Shown piece after piece: positions 44,443 through 52,892 of a DNA stretch of 64,000 nt; the stretch's first letter is position 1; every line of letters starts with the position of its first letter. The notes beneath the pieces were generated by a model that worked only from the letters and a program-made list of their open reading frames with translations, had not been told where the DNA came from and did no database searches. The position numbers and the translations under genes were made by a program. Source of the stretch: an uncultured Pelagibacteraceae bacterium. GTDB taxonomy: Bacteria; Pseudomonadota; Alphaproteobacteria; Pelagibacterales; Pelagibacteraceae. The stretch covers positions 1 to 64,000 of the forward strand of contig CACMJW010000005.1 in the NCBI GenBank assembly GCA_902614125.1. Direction: 5' to 3'.

Positions 44443-45843
44443 TTATCTACTGGCTGAGGCCACAGCTTTTTCGTCATCTTTAGCCTCCTCCATAATTGTG
44501 TAATCAAGTCCTGCAAGCTCTACTTCTTTTGGAATTCTTAATTTACCCATTCCATTTAGAACTTTAGCAATTATATAACCTGGAAGCATACCAAGTACAA
44601 AAAACATAATTATTGCACCAATAAACATTCCTAAAGGATTAATCGCTGCATAGGTAGTTCCATCCCACATTTCTCCTACACCATAACCAGATGAAGGATA
44701 ACCATTTAAAACGAAACCACAAATTACAAGACCAACAAATCCAGCATAACCATGCACAGCTACTGCTCCAACTGCATCGTCGATTTTATATTTTCTCTCG
44801 ACCCAGTAATGCATTTTGTAAGCTATAACTACACCTATCATACCGATTATCATTGATTGAATTGGATGATATAAATCATTACCTGCAGATGCACAGATTA
44901 TGCCCGCAAGTCCTGATGAATAAGTCCAAAAAGGATCTCCCTTTGATATTACATATCCTGCCAACAATCCTCCAGATAACGACATTAAAAAGTTCATCGT
45001 TATTCCACTAAGTGTTGTTGGAGTTAAGTAGATGTTAGTTGCTGTAAAGAAAGTTACACCTTCCATACCATACTCAGGTCCAAGATCGTAAATTGGAACA
45101 TTACAAGCTGCGTAAAAGCCCCAGAAACCTGTATAGATTAAAAATAATCCAACAGTTACTAACCAAGGGTTTCTTGGTCCAATATTTCTTGGTTCTCCGC
45201 TTGAAGAAAATTTTCCAATTCTTGGTCCTAAAACAACAAGAACACCTAAAGCAAAACCTCCTGCAATTGCATGAATTACACCTGAAGCATATGCATCATG
45301 GTATCCTAATATTTTTAACATCCATCCATCAAAATGCCATCCCCATGAAGCATCTATTGTCCAAAAAACAGAACCTATTGCAATTGCAAGAATTCCAAAT
45401 GCAAAAGTTGTTATTCTTTCAATAACTGCCCCTGATACTATTGAGGCTGCAGTCCATGAAAATAATAAAAAGGCTGCCCAAAAGACACCCATTATATGAT
45501 CGTTAAGATTTACCGCCATCAATGCATTAGTAGGGTTAGCAAGATCATTTCCACCAAATCCACCTCCAAGAACTAGACCTGTACTCTCGGTCATAATCGA
45601 AGGAGCTAATCCTGGTCCTGTTGGAAATGCCCAGTATATCCACCAACCAAAGAAAAACCACGTAACCGTAACCAAAGGTATAAGCATTGTGTTTTTCATA
45701 AGAGTATGTTGGTGATGTTTGTATCGAGATGCCCCAACCTCATACATACAAAATCCTACGTGGATCAAAAACATAAGAACTACTGTTACCCAATAGTAAA
45801 ACTCTGTAAATATAGTTGTGAGAGCACCTAATTGATCAGTCAT
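44443..45843 (-). CDS. amt: Ammonium transporter (Amt family)
   Basis: A 466-residue protein with about 11-12 membrane spans. Family marks are YWVTVVLMFLIHVGFCMYE near the start, SWGWHFDGWMLKILGYHDAY, GVIHAIAGGFALGVLVVLGPR (pore His), AVGAVAVHGYAGFVGLVICG (second pore His) and the C-terminal conserved IPKEVELAGLDYTIMEEA. It moves ammonium or ammonia into the cell. The location between two GS modules places import and assimilation together. It has its own 117-base upstream gap and a good ribosome site (aggagaga), so an independent promoter is likely. No GlnK/PII gene is beside it. Confidence 0.93.
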   Translation of the reverse strand: MTDQLGALTTIFTEFYYWVTVVLMFLIHVGFCMYEVGASRYKHHQHTLMKNTMLIPLVTVTWFFFGWWIYWAFPTGPGLAPSIMTESTGLVLGGGFGGNDLANPTNALMAVNLNDHIMGVFWAAFLLFSWTAASIVSGAVIERITTFAFGILAIAIGSVFWTIDASWGWHFDGWMLKILGYHDAYASGVIHAIAGGFALGVLVVLGPRIGKFSSSGEPRNIGPRNPWLVTVGLFLIYTGFWGFYAACNVPIYDLGPEYGMEGVTFFTATNIYLTPTTLSGITMNFLMSLSGGLLAGYVISKGDPFWTYSSGLAGIICASAGNDLYHPIQSMIIGMIGVVIAYKMHYWVERKYKIDDAVGAVAVHGYAGFVGLVICGFVLNGYPSSGYGVGEMWDGTTYAAINPLGMFIGAIIMFFVLGMLPGYIIAKVLNGMGKLRIPKEVELAGLDYTIMEEAKDDEKAVASASR

Positions 45844-45960
45844 ATTTCTCTCTCCTGTTAATAATTAATTAACCTTATGAAATTTTGGAGAGTCTGACAA
45901 TTTTAAATTAGTTATAAAAAATATAAGTTAATAATTATTTTATCAACTAAGAATTGAAAA

Positions 45961-46365
45961 TTAAAACTTTAGATATGCTTTCTTTAAATCAACTAGAGGA
46001 TGATTCGGTGACATTTGGAATTTCACGAGCAGTTCTCTTGCGATCATATCTCTGTCTTGTTGATTGTTAGGAAGTTTTATTTTGCTAGGAATTGTTACCC
46101 AACCATTAGCATTTCTATCAAAGACAGCAGGTCTGTTTTCCTCATAACCCATATGAACGTCTTCCAACCAATTTAAATCATCCCAACCCATTGCCTCTAT
46201 ATATTTTTTAAGAAATGGAGTAAGTCTCGAGTAATCCGGTAAAAGGTTTACGTCATATCTATAACCGATCGTTTGACCGATCATTTTTTCTCTTGCAGTC
46301 TCTTTCTTTTTACCTAACTGCCCTTGGTTACTTTTCTTTGTTTCTTTCTTTGTCTTTTTAGCCAT
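45961..46365 (-). CDS. Conserved-looking protein of unknown function in the larger GS module
   Basis: A 134-residue protein. The first 28 residues are lysine-rich and probably disordered (MAKKTKKETKKSNQG...). The rest contains GYRYDVNLLPDYSRLTPFLK, a WDDLNWLEDVHMGYEENRP stretch and a C-terminal helical part (RDMIARELLVKFQMSPNHP). I do not recognise the family. It starts 9 bases after the FMN subunit gene, the last of the GS/amidotransferase/GXGXG/FMN set, and the other module lacks such a gene. A dedicated small subunit or adaptor of the larger complex is inferred from position only. Confidence 0.6.
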   Translation of the reverse strand: MAKKTKKETKKSNQGQLGKKKETAREKMIGQTIGYRYDVNLLPDYSRLTPFLKKYIEAMGWDDLNWLEDVHMGYEENRPAVFDRNANGWVTIPSKIKLPNNQQDRDMIARELLVKFQMSPNHPLVDLKKAYLKF

Positions 46366-46374
46366 TCTAAGATC

Positions 46375-47766
46375 CTATATTTTATGGAAGTCTTTAACAC
46401 CTACTGTATGGTTAGTTCCTGCTAAAGGCACTTTTGCTAAAGCCGATGCTTCCATTGTTAATGCAGCCATATCCTCTGGCTCTAAAGAGTGGATATTTGT
46501 TTTTCCACATGCTCTTGCTAGAAGTTGCGCCTCTAAAGTCATGGCATGTAAATAATTATATACTCTTAATGCAGCATCATCTGGGTTTAATCTTTTTCTT
46601 AATTTTGGATCTTGAGTAGCGACACCAACTGGACATCTACCTGTATGGCAGTGATAACAATGTCCTGCTGGAACTCCCATCTCTTTTTCAAAATTAGATT
46701 CTGGAATTTCTTTGTTACAGTTAAGTGCAACCATAGCACCTGTTCCAATTGCAATTGCATCAGCTCCTAAGGCTAAAGCTTTTGCCATATCAGCACCATC
46801 TCTTACTCCACCTGCATAGATTAAAGTAACTTTTCCAGTTTTGCCTACGTCATCCAAAGCTCTTCTTGCTTCTCTAATACCAGCAATACCAGGAATACCT
46901 GTATTTGCTGCAGCGATGTGTGGTCCTGCTCCAGTTGATCCTTCCATTCCATCTAAATAGATAGAGTCTGGATCACATTTTGCTGCCATACGAACATCAT
47001 CGTAAACTTTAGCAGCACCAAGTTTTAACTGAATTGGCACTTTATTTTTCGTTAACTCTCTTAACTCTTGTACTTTTAATGCAAGGTCATCTGGACCTAA
47101 CCAATCAGGGTGTCTTGCAGGAGATCTTTGATCAATACCAGCTGGTAGTGATCTCATTTCTGCAACTTGATCAGTTACTTTCTGACCCATTAAGTGACCA
47201 CCCATTCCAACTTTTTGTCCTTGTCCAATGAAAACTTCAATTCCATCTGCAAGTTGAGCATGATGTGGATTAAATCCGTATCTAGATTGAATACATTGAT
47301 AGAACCATTTTTCAGAATATCTTCTTTCATCTGGTATCATTCCACCTTCACCTGAACAAGTAGCACTTCCTGCCATTGTAGCACCTCTCGCTAAAGCAGT
47401 TTTTGCTTCATAAGATAATGCACCGAAACTCATTCCTGTAATATATACAGGTATATCTAATTCAATTGGATTTTCACACCTTGGTCCAATAATTGTTTTT
47501 GTTTCACATTTTTCTCTGTAACCTTCGATTACAAATCTTGTTAATGTTCCAGGTAAAAATACTAAATCGTCAAATGTTGGAATTTTTTTCATCAATGCCA
47601 TTCCACGCATTCTGTATCTACCTAGTTCTGCTTTTATGTGGATGTCATCCATTACCTCTGGGGTAAAAATTGCATTATGACCTAGTAGACTTTTATTTCT
47701 TGACGCTACACCATTGCCATTTGAATGACCGTTAGATTTTCCGTTACCATTTTTTTTCTTTGCCAT
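46375..47766 (-). CDS. FMN-binding glutamate synthase-domain protein, longer paralogue (GlxD/MgsC type)
   Basis: A 463-residue homologue of the protein at 41101-42420, with the same motifs: YITGMSFGALSYEAKTALAR, GQGQKVGMGGHLMGQKV, YLDGMEGSTGAGPHIAAAN and the cysteine cluster HCYHCHTGRCPVGVATQDP. It carries an extra N-terminal tail rich in Lys, Asn, Gly and Ser (about residues 1-25). It is adjacent to the GXGXG gene (no spacing). Whether its product is N-methylglutamate or glutamate is not readable. Confidence 0.8.
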   Translation of the reverse strand: MAKKKNGNGKSNGHSNGNGVASRNKSLLGHNAIFTPEVMDDIHIKAELGRYRMRGMALMKKIPTFDDLVFLPGTLTRFVIEGYREKCETKTIIGPRCENPIELDIPVYITGMSFGALSYEAKTALARGATMAGSATCSGEGGMIPDERRYSEKWFYQCIQSRYGFNPHHAQLADGIEVFIGQGQKVGMGGHLMGQKVTDQVAEMRSLPAGIDQRSPARHPDWLGPDDLALKVQELRELTKNKVPIQLKLGAAKVYDDVRMAAKCDPDSIYLDGMEGSTGAGPHIAAANTGIPGIAGIREARRALDDVGKTGKVTLIYAGGVRDGADMAKALALGADAIAIGTGAMVALNCNKEIPESNFEKEMGVPAGHCYHCHTGRCPVGVATQDPKLRKRLNPDDAALRVYNYLHAMTLEAQLLARACGKTNIHSLEPEDMAALTMEASALAKVPLAGTNHTVGVKDFHKI

Positions 47767-48621
47767 TTAAATTGCTCCTTTTTTCTCTGTAGGTTCAAGA
47801 GCGTCGTAGTTCCAAAGTTTTTTACCTGCAACAACTTTGGTCATTTTTGAAACATCAAAGTTTTCACCGATCTCCGCAACCTTTAATTTTCTTTTAAGCC
47901 AATCTTGATCTGAATCTGTTAGCTCTGCCTCAACAGCATCACTACCAAATGAACCAATTTTTCCACCTACAAAAATTGTCCCATCGTACATACTGTCGCC
48001 TAGGTTAATACCTACATCTCCAAGGATAATAATTCTTCCTCTTTGCATCATAAAACCCGTAAAAGCACCAGCATCACCACCAATTATTATAGTTCCACCT
48101 TTTTGATCTATACCAGTTCTTGCACCAACGCTACCTTTACAGATTAAATCTCCACCTCTAATAGCAGCTCCAAAACATGATCCAGCATTTTTCTCAATAA
48201 CAACTTTTCCTGCCATCATATTTTCTGCACAAGACCACCCAACTCTTCCATTAATTCTTACAATTGGACCGTCCATTGATCCAACACCAAAATATCCAAG
48301 ACTTCCTTCAAATATTAAATTTAATTTGTTTAATATTCCTACTCCTAGACTGTGTTTACCTTGAGGATTTTTGATAACAATCGTTCCATAACCCTCTTTC
48401 ATTAAATCATCTATTTTTTTATTGGCATCTCTACAATCCATGTCTTTGACATCAATTTCTGTTCTTTTATTAAAATCAACATCATAAGTTCCAAAGTAGT
48501 AGAAGTTTTCTGCTTCATCTGGGTTAAAAAACTTTTGTTGTGTTTTTCCTGTAAGAACCTCAGTGTGAAGACCCATTGATTGGGCTTTTGTTTTTTTTTC
48601 TCCAGTTTTTAGATTTGCCAT
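47767..48621 (-). CDS. GXGXG-domain protein, longer paralogue (GlxC/MgsB type)
   Basis: A 284-residue protein, about 58 residues longer than its counterpart at 42421-43101, mainly in its N-terminal part (residues 1-65). The beta-helix repeats are clear: VRINGRVGWSCAENMMAG, IRGGDLICKGSVGARTGID, GGTIIIGGDAGAFTGFMMQ and GRIIILGDVGINLGDSMYDG. Its start overlaps the end of the amidotransferase gene by 13 bases, and its stop touches the FMN gene, so the three subunits are translationally coupled. It forms the structural link of the larger module. Confidence 0.82.
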   Translation of the reverse strand: MANLKTGEKKTKAQSMGLHTEVLTGKTQQKFFNPDEAENFYYFGTYDVDFNKRTEIDVKDMDCRDANKKIDDLMKEGYGTIVIKNPQGKHSLGVGILNKLNLIFEGSLGYFGVGSMDGPIVRINGRVGWSCAENMMAGKVVIEKNAGSCFGAAIRGGDLICKGSVGARTGIDQKGGTIIIGGDAGAFTGFMMQRGRIIILGDVGINLGDSMYDGTIFVGGKIGSFGSDAVEAELTDSDQDWLKRKLKVAEIGENFDVSKMTKVVAGKKLWNYDALEPTEKKGAI

Positions 48622-49550
48622 ACTTTTACCATCCCATCAAACGGATCATACGTATCTATTTCTTGTGGAAGAATAGATCTGATCGCTATTTCTTCTGAAC
48701 CCATTGCCACTAAATCATCTGACTCGTATAATACTAAAGGTTTAGCTGCCATTGTATCTTTCGCCATTCCTAAAGAGTCTTTTGTTGCAACAAAATAAGT
48801 GAAAACACCATCTAAGCCTGTTAATGACTCCTTCATACCTTCTTCTAGCGTTGCACCATTTCTCATTTTTTCAGCTAGGTAAACTGCGATTAATTCAGAA
48901 TCACACTCTGACATAAATCTCATACCTTTATTTTCTAAAACTCTTCTATTATTCCAATAGTTAGTTAACTGACCGTTGTGCACAACAGATACATCGCTAA
49001 ATGGGTATCCCCAGAAAGGGTGAGCAGATTTAATATCTACACCGGACTCTGTTGCCATTCTAGCATGACCGATAGCGTGCGTTCCTTCTACTTTATCTAA
49101 GCTGTATCTTTGACATACCGCTTCAGCGTTACCTAAATCTTTAATAACCTCTAATGATTTACCCATTGATAAAATCTCAACACCAGGAACACTCTCTATT
49201 TTTTGAGAAAATTCCATTAGATCCTTATCATATTGAATTTCATATCTTAAAGAGTAGGGAAGAGTTCTTTCCTCTTTTACAATTGTAGCTCCTAAATCTT
49301 TTAAATAACCATCTACAATTTTTTTTCTTTCATCGTAAACAGAAACATCTTCCATTACAGAAGTACTTCCTTCACCAACATTTTCCCCAACTTTAAAACG
49401 CATTATAAAGTTTTGACCGTCAGTCTTACCGTACAACGCATATCCAGTAGAGTCTTCTCCTCTATGTTTTAAAGCTTGAAGCATACCTTGAAGTTCAAAC
49501 CCAACTTTAGAAGTATTTCCTCTATGAATAAGTCCAGCTATCCCGCACAT
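48609..49550 (-). CDS. Class II glutamine amidotransferase, longer paralogue (GlxB/MgsA type)
   Basis: A 313-residue Ntn amidotransferase with Cys2 (MCGIAGLIHRG), QALKHRGEDSTGYALYG, AIGHARMATESGVDIKSAHP and VVHNGQLTNYWNNRR. An internal region of about 70 residues differs from the other paralogue at 43104-43982. It follows the GS gene by 22 bases and overlaps the GXGXG gene by 13. Together these genes form one coordinated enzyme module. Confidence 0.82.
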   Translation of the reverse strand: MCGIAGLIHRGNTSKVGFELQGMLQALKHRGEDSTGYALYGKTDGQNFIMRFKVGENVGEGSTSVMEDVSVYDERKKIVDGYLKDLGATIVKEERTLPYSLRYEIQYDKDLMEFSQKIESVPGVEILSMGKSLEVIKDLGNAEAVCQRYSLDKVEGTHAIGHARMATESGVDIKSAHPFWGYPFSDVSVVHNGQLTNYWNNRRVLENKGMRFMSECDSELIAVYLAEKMRNGATLEEGMKESLTGLDGVFTYFVATKDSLGMAKDTMAAKPLVLYESDDLVAMGSEEIAIRSILPQEIDTYDPFDGMVKVWQI

Positions 49551-49572
49551 ATTTTTCCTTTCTTAATTTATA

Positions 49573-51042
49573 TTATGGTAAGCAATCTAAATAAGTATCA
49601 AGATCCCATTGAGTTGTTGCACCCAAGAATCTTTCCCACTCATCATTTTTATACCAGTGGAAGACTTTGTACATCTCATCTGGCATTGCAGATTTAATTA
49701 CATCATCTTCTGCTAATCTTTCTAAAGCTTCTCCTAAACTTAATGGAAGTTTTTTAACATCCTTACCAGCTTTTTGAGCTTCATAAATATTTCTAGATTC
49801 TGGAGCAGCTGGTTTCATCTTTTTAGTTATACCTTCATCACAAGCTTTAAGTAATGCAGCACCTAATAAATATGGGTTGTGCATACTATCTACTGATCTG
49901 TATTCAAATCTGCCTGGGGCAGAAACTCTTAATCCACAAGTTCTGTTTTGATATCCCCAGTCAGCATAAACTGGCGCCCAGAAACCTTGATCCCATAATC
50001 TTCTATATGAGTTAACTGTTGAAGATCCTAAAGCAGTTAATGCAGGTAAGTGTTTCATGATACCAGCAATTGATTGTAAACCAATTTTACCTGGCATCTG
50101 CATATCTTTAGTATCAGGCATAAAAGTATTTGTTCCACCTGAAACATAACTAAATACTTCTTCAACACCCGGTAATTTTTTATGGCCAAGTTTATTTACT
50201 GAAACTTTTCCACCTTTCCATAAAGACATATTGGTATGACACCCGCTTGCAGATACCCCCATAAATGGTTTTGTCATAAAGCAAGCTATCAATCCATTTT
50301 CTCTTGCAACCTGTGCACAGATTTGTCTGTATGTTGAAAGTCTATCAGCATTTCTTAAAACGTTATCGTATGTCCAGTTTAATTCTAATTGACCTGGTGC
50401 ATCTTCATGATCTCCCTGGATCATATCTAGACCCATTGCTTTTGAGTATTCAATAACCTTCATAAAGACAGGTCTTAAAGATTCAAATTGATCAATGTGA
50501 TAACAGAAAGGTTTTGAGAAACCTTTTCCAGTTGGTGTTCCATCTTGATTTTTTGTTAACCACATCATTTCTGGCTCTGTTCCAACTCTTAATTCAAGAC
50601 CATGTTTTTTCTTAAATTCATCCATGAAAATTCTTAAATTTCCTCTGCAGTCAGAAGTTAAATGACCTCCTGGATTTTTTCTTTCTTCTCTATTTCTAAA
50701 ACATGTACAAAAAACTCTTCCAACTCTTTTGTCCCAAGGTAATTGAACAAAAGTCTCAGGATCAGGAATACCAACTAACTCCATAGCTTCTGGTCCATAT
50801 CCAATATAATTATTGTGACGATCTAAAAATAAGTTTGCAGTTGCACCATAAACTAATTGAAAACCTCTTTCTGCGGTTCTCTCCCAATGGTCTGCTGGAA
50901 TACCTTTACCAACGACTCTGCCTGTTACAGAAATAAACTGAAAATAAATATATGTTATTCCTAACTCGTTAATTTTTTCTCTAACTTTTTTTACAAGTTT
51001 TGCTCTACCTGGTTGATTTACATGTTTTTCTAGATCAGTCAT
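49573..51042 (-). CDS. Glutamine synthetase family, 489-residue paralogue (type III-like)
   Basis: A GS-fold ligase with motifs RVGTEPEMMWL, QGDHEDAPGQLELNWT, GVSASGCHTNMSLWKGG, and NRTCGLRVSAPGRFEYRSVDSMHNPYL split between substrate and ATP sites. It is about 48 residues longer than the paralogue at 39745-41070 and clearly divergent (its N-terminus reads GITYIYFQFISVTGRVVGKG). It could be glutamine synthetase for ammonium, or a gamma-glutamylmethylamide synthetase; phylogeny would decide. It sits 68 bases after the flavoprotein gene and heads the amidotransferase, GXGXG and FMN genes. Confidence 0.78.
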   Translation of the reverse strand: MTDLEKHVNQPGRAKLVKKVREKINELGITYIYFQFISVTGRVVGKGIPADHWERTAERGFQLVYGATANLFLDRHNNYIGYGPEAMELVGIPDPETFVQLPWDKRVGRVFCTCFRNREERKNPGGHLTSDCRGNLRIFMDEFKKKHGLELRVGTEPEMMWLTKNQDGTPTGKGFSKPFCYHIDQFESLRPVFMKVIEYSKAMGLDMIQGDHEDAPGQLELNWTYDNVLRNADRLSTYRQICAQVARENGLIACFMTKPFMGVSASGCHTNMSLWKGGKVSVNKLGHKKLPGVEEVFSYVSGGTNTFMPDTKDMQMPGKIGLQSIAGIMKHLPALTALGSSTVNSYRRLWDQGFWAPVYADWGYQNRTCGLRVSAPGRFEYRSVDSMHNPYLLGAALLKACDEGITKKMKPAAPESRNIYEAQKAGKDVKKLPLSLGEALERLAEDDVIKSAMPDEMYKVFHWYKNDEWERFLGATTQWDLDTYLDCLP

Positions 51043-51110
51043 TGTCCCCCTTTAAGAATTTTAAGTTCAAAAAAGTAACTGAAAAAAAAACGTCTGTCTA
51101 CTTAGAACGG

Positions 51111-52436
51111 TTAACTCCAAGGAAACGGACTGTTCGAAGTGGGGTGCAATTCACCTTTCGCGTATCGATTGAATCTGAACGGTTTTAACAAATCACTCTC
51201 TTGACCTAAAATTTCTTGAGCAACCAAGTGTCCAACCCCAATCATTTTATAACCATGATTGGCATCTGCAATCATGTAAACGTTTTCAAAAAATCTATCG
51301 AAGATTGGAAAACTGTCTGGTGTTAAACATCCAAGACCACCTGATGGTCCTTTTCTATATAAATTTGATTTCCCTACAAATCTTTTTTGAATGTGAGCAA
51401 GAGCTGACGTCCACATATCTGCAAACTTATCTGTTGTTTGAAATTCTGGAGATTCTATTCCATATGGATCAACATTTACTTGGTCAAAATGTTTTTGAAC
51501 AATGTATGGTGAAGTTCCGCCTTGAACACCTAAACCCTCGATATCAGGTTTATAATAAATTCCCCATAGTTCATCTGTAATTAATTTACCTGTTGCATCC
51601 GAATGCAATGGTGCATCTGTATCAACATGAATTACAGGTGGTTGTTTACCTTCATTAGTTTTTAAATAATCTGCATCAACTCCAAGCACACCTTCTTGTA
51701 AAAACCAATATTTCCACATTTCAACTTCATGTGATTTTCCATCTTTTCCTTTAATCTCAGTTGTTTTTGGAAGCTCTAGCATATTCCAAAAGTCTCTTAC
51801 CCATGGACCTGCACCAACGACAACCTGATCACAATCAATAGTTCCTTGATCAGTTACAACTCCTGTAACTGCATTACTGTTACTTCCTCTTTTAAATCCT
51901 GTTACCTTAACACCTTTATGGACATGAACTCCATTGTTGTTAGCTTTGCTCTCTAAAGCTTTAATCGAATCTTTGTTAAATGCGTATCCACCTTTTTTCT
52001 CATGAAGAACAGAAGTTATTCCTTGTGCTTGCCAATCATCAAAAATTCCCTTCATGTAATTCATACAATCTTTTTCACCTTCGATGAATACAGATTCATA
52101 ACCAATAGCTTTTTGTTGCTCATAAATACTTCTTACATCTTCGTGCATTACTTCTGGTGAAATCTGCATGTAGCCAACTGGATTATATTTAAATGCTTTT
52201 GGATCACTTTCCCAAACTGAAACAGAATGGGCCATTAATTCTCTCATTGCAGGTTGGAAATAGTTGTTTCTTACAACTCCACAAGCAATACCACTCGCGC
52301 CTGCAGCTGTATCTTTTTTTTCTAAAACAACAACGTCCCCTGGATTTTTATATGTCTCTGATAATTTCCAAGCAGTACTTAAACCGTGGATACCTCCACC
52401 GATTATTACTACTTTTGCTTTTGTCGGTAATGACAT
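51111..52436 (-). CDS. FAD-dependent amine oxidoreductase, sarcosine oxidase beta-subunit type
   Basis: A 441-residue DAO-family flavoprotein. The dinucleotide-binding motif is VVIIGGGIHGLSTAWKL (residues 9-25), followed by VVVLEKKDTAAGASGIACG and, near the end, VYMIADANHGYKMIGVGHLVAQEIL. Related enzymes are sarcosine oxidase SoxB, dimethylglycine-type dehydrogenases and the flavin subunit of N-methylglutamate dehydrogenase. The alpha, gamma and delta partners of a heterotetrameric sarcosine oxidase are absent, so it may act alone or with another partner. Position just upstream of the larger GS module and near tdm suggests oxidation of an N-methylated intermediate. Substrate is not known. Confidence 0.78.
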   Translation of the reverse strand: MSLPTKAKVVIIGGGIHGLSTAWKLSETYKNPGDVVVLEKKDTAAGASGIACGVVRNNYFQPAMRELMAHSVSVWESDPKAFKYNPVGYMQISPEVMHEDVRSIYEQQKAIGYESVFIEGEKDCMNYMKGIFDDWQAQGITSVLHEKKGGYAFNKDSIKALESKANNNGVHVHKGVKVTGFKRGSNSNAVTGVVTDQGTIDCDQVVVGAGPWVRDFWNMLELPKTTEIKGKDGKSHEVEMWKYWFLQEGVLGVDADYLKTNEGKQPPVIHVDTDAPLHSDATGKLITDELWGIYYKPDIEGLGVQGGTSPYIVQKHFDQVNVDPYGIESPEFQTTDKFADMWTSALAHIQKRFVGKSNLYRKGPSGGLGCLTPDSFPIFDRFFENVYMIADANHGYKMIGVGHLVAQEILGQESDLLKPFRFNRYAKGELHPTSNSPFPWS

Positions 52437-52541
52437 AAGAGAACTCTATTTTTTGCATAGGGGAAATATATAATTTTTTTTATATCTAATTTTTATAAAT
52501 AAATTAAGTAATACAACTTCAAAGTATTATCTAATAAGGGC

Positions 52542-52892
52542 CTAGAAGCTTAAATTTTTAAGGGTTCTTAAATAATCGTTGAATTCACTTACAAAAGATT
52601 GGCTTGGTTTTATGTGCTTCTTTCTTTGATCTTTCGATGTTTTTTCAAGATAGAAAAAACCTTTTTCACATGCCTCTGTAATTATAAGTGCTGATTTAGG
52701 TCTAGATGTTTTAAATAACTTTGTCTTAAGTTCCTCAACAGAAAGGTTTTGATTTAGTTTAAAAGCAGTCATTACTAGCAACATCATATGATAATGAGAG
52801 GGTGATTTTCTAAAAAAATAGTTTGATGAAGTGTGTGATAGTTTTAACTGATCTTCCCAGAATTCTAATAAGTCTTTTGTAGCTTTTGACAT
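52542..52892 (-). CDS. Small MarR-like winged-helix protein
   Basis: A 116-residue protein with a helix-turn-helix and wing pattern in the second half: SVEELKTKLFKTSRPKSALI is the likely helix-turn-helix core, and SKDQRKKHIKPSQSFVSEF resembles the wing and following helix of MarR regulators (compare DQR in the MarR wing). The first 45 residues could form the dimer helices. It begins directly after the tdm stop (no spacing), so it is co-transcribed with it. A regulator of methylated-amine use is inferred from position. The family call is tentative because the sequence is short. Confidence 0.55.
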   Translation of the reverse strand: MSKATKDLLEFWEDQLKLSHTSSNYFFRKSPSHYHMMLLVMTAFKLNQNLSVEELKTKLFKTSRPKSALIITEACEKGFFYLEKTSKDQRKKHIKPSQSFVSEFNDYLRTLKNLSF

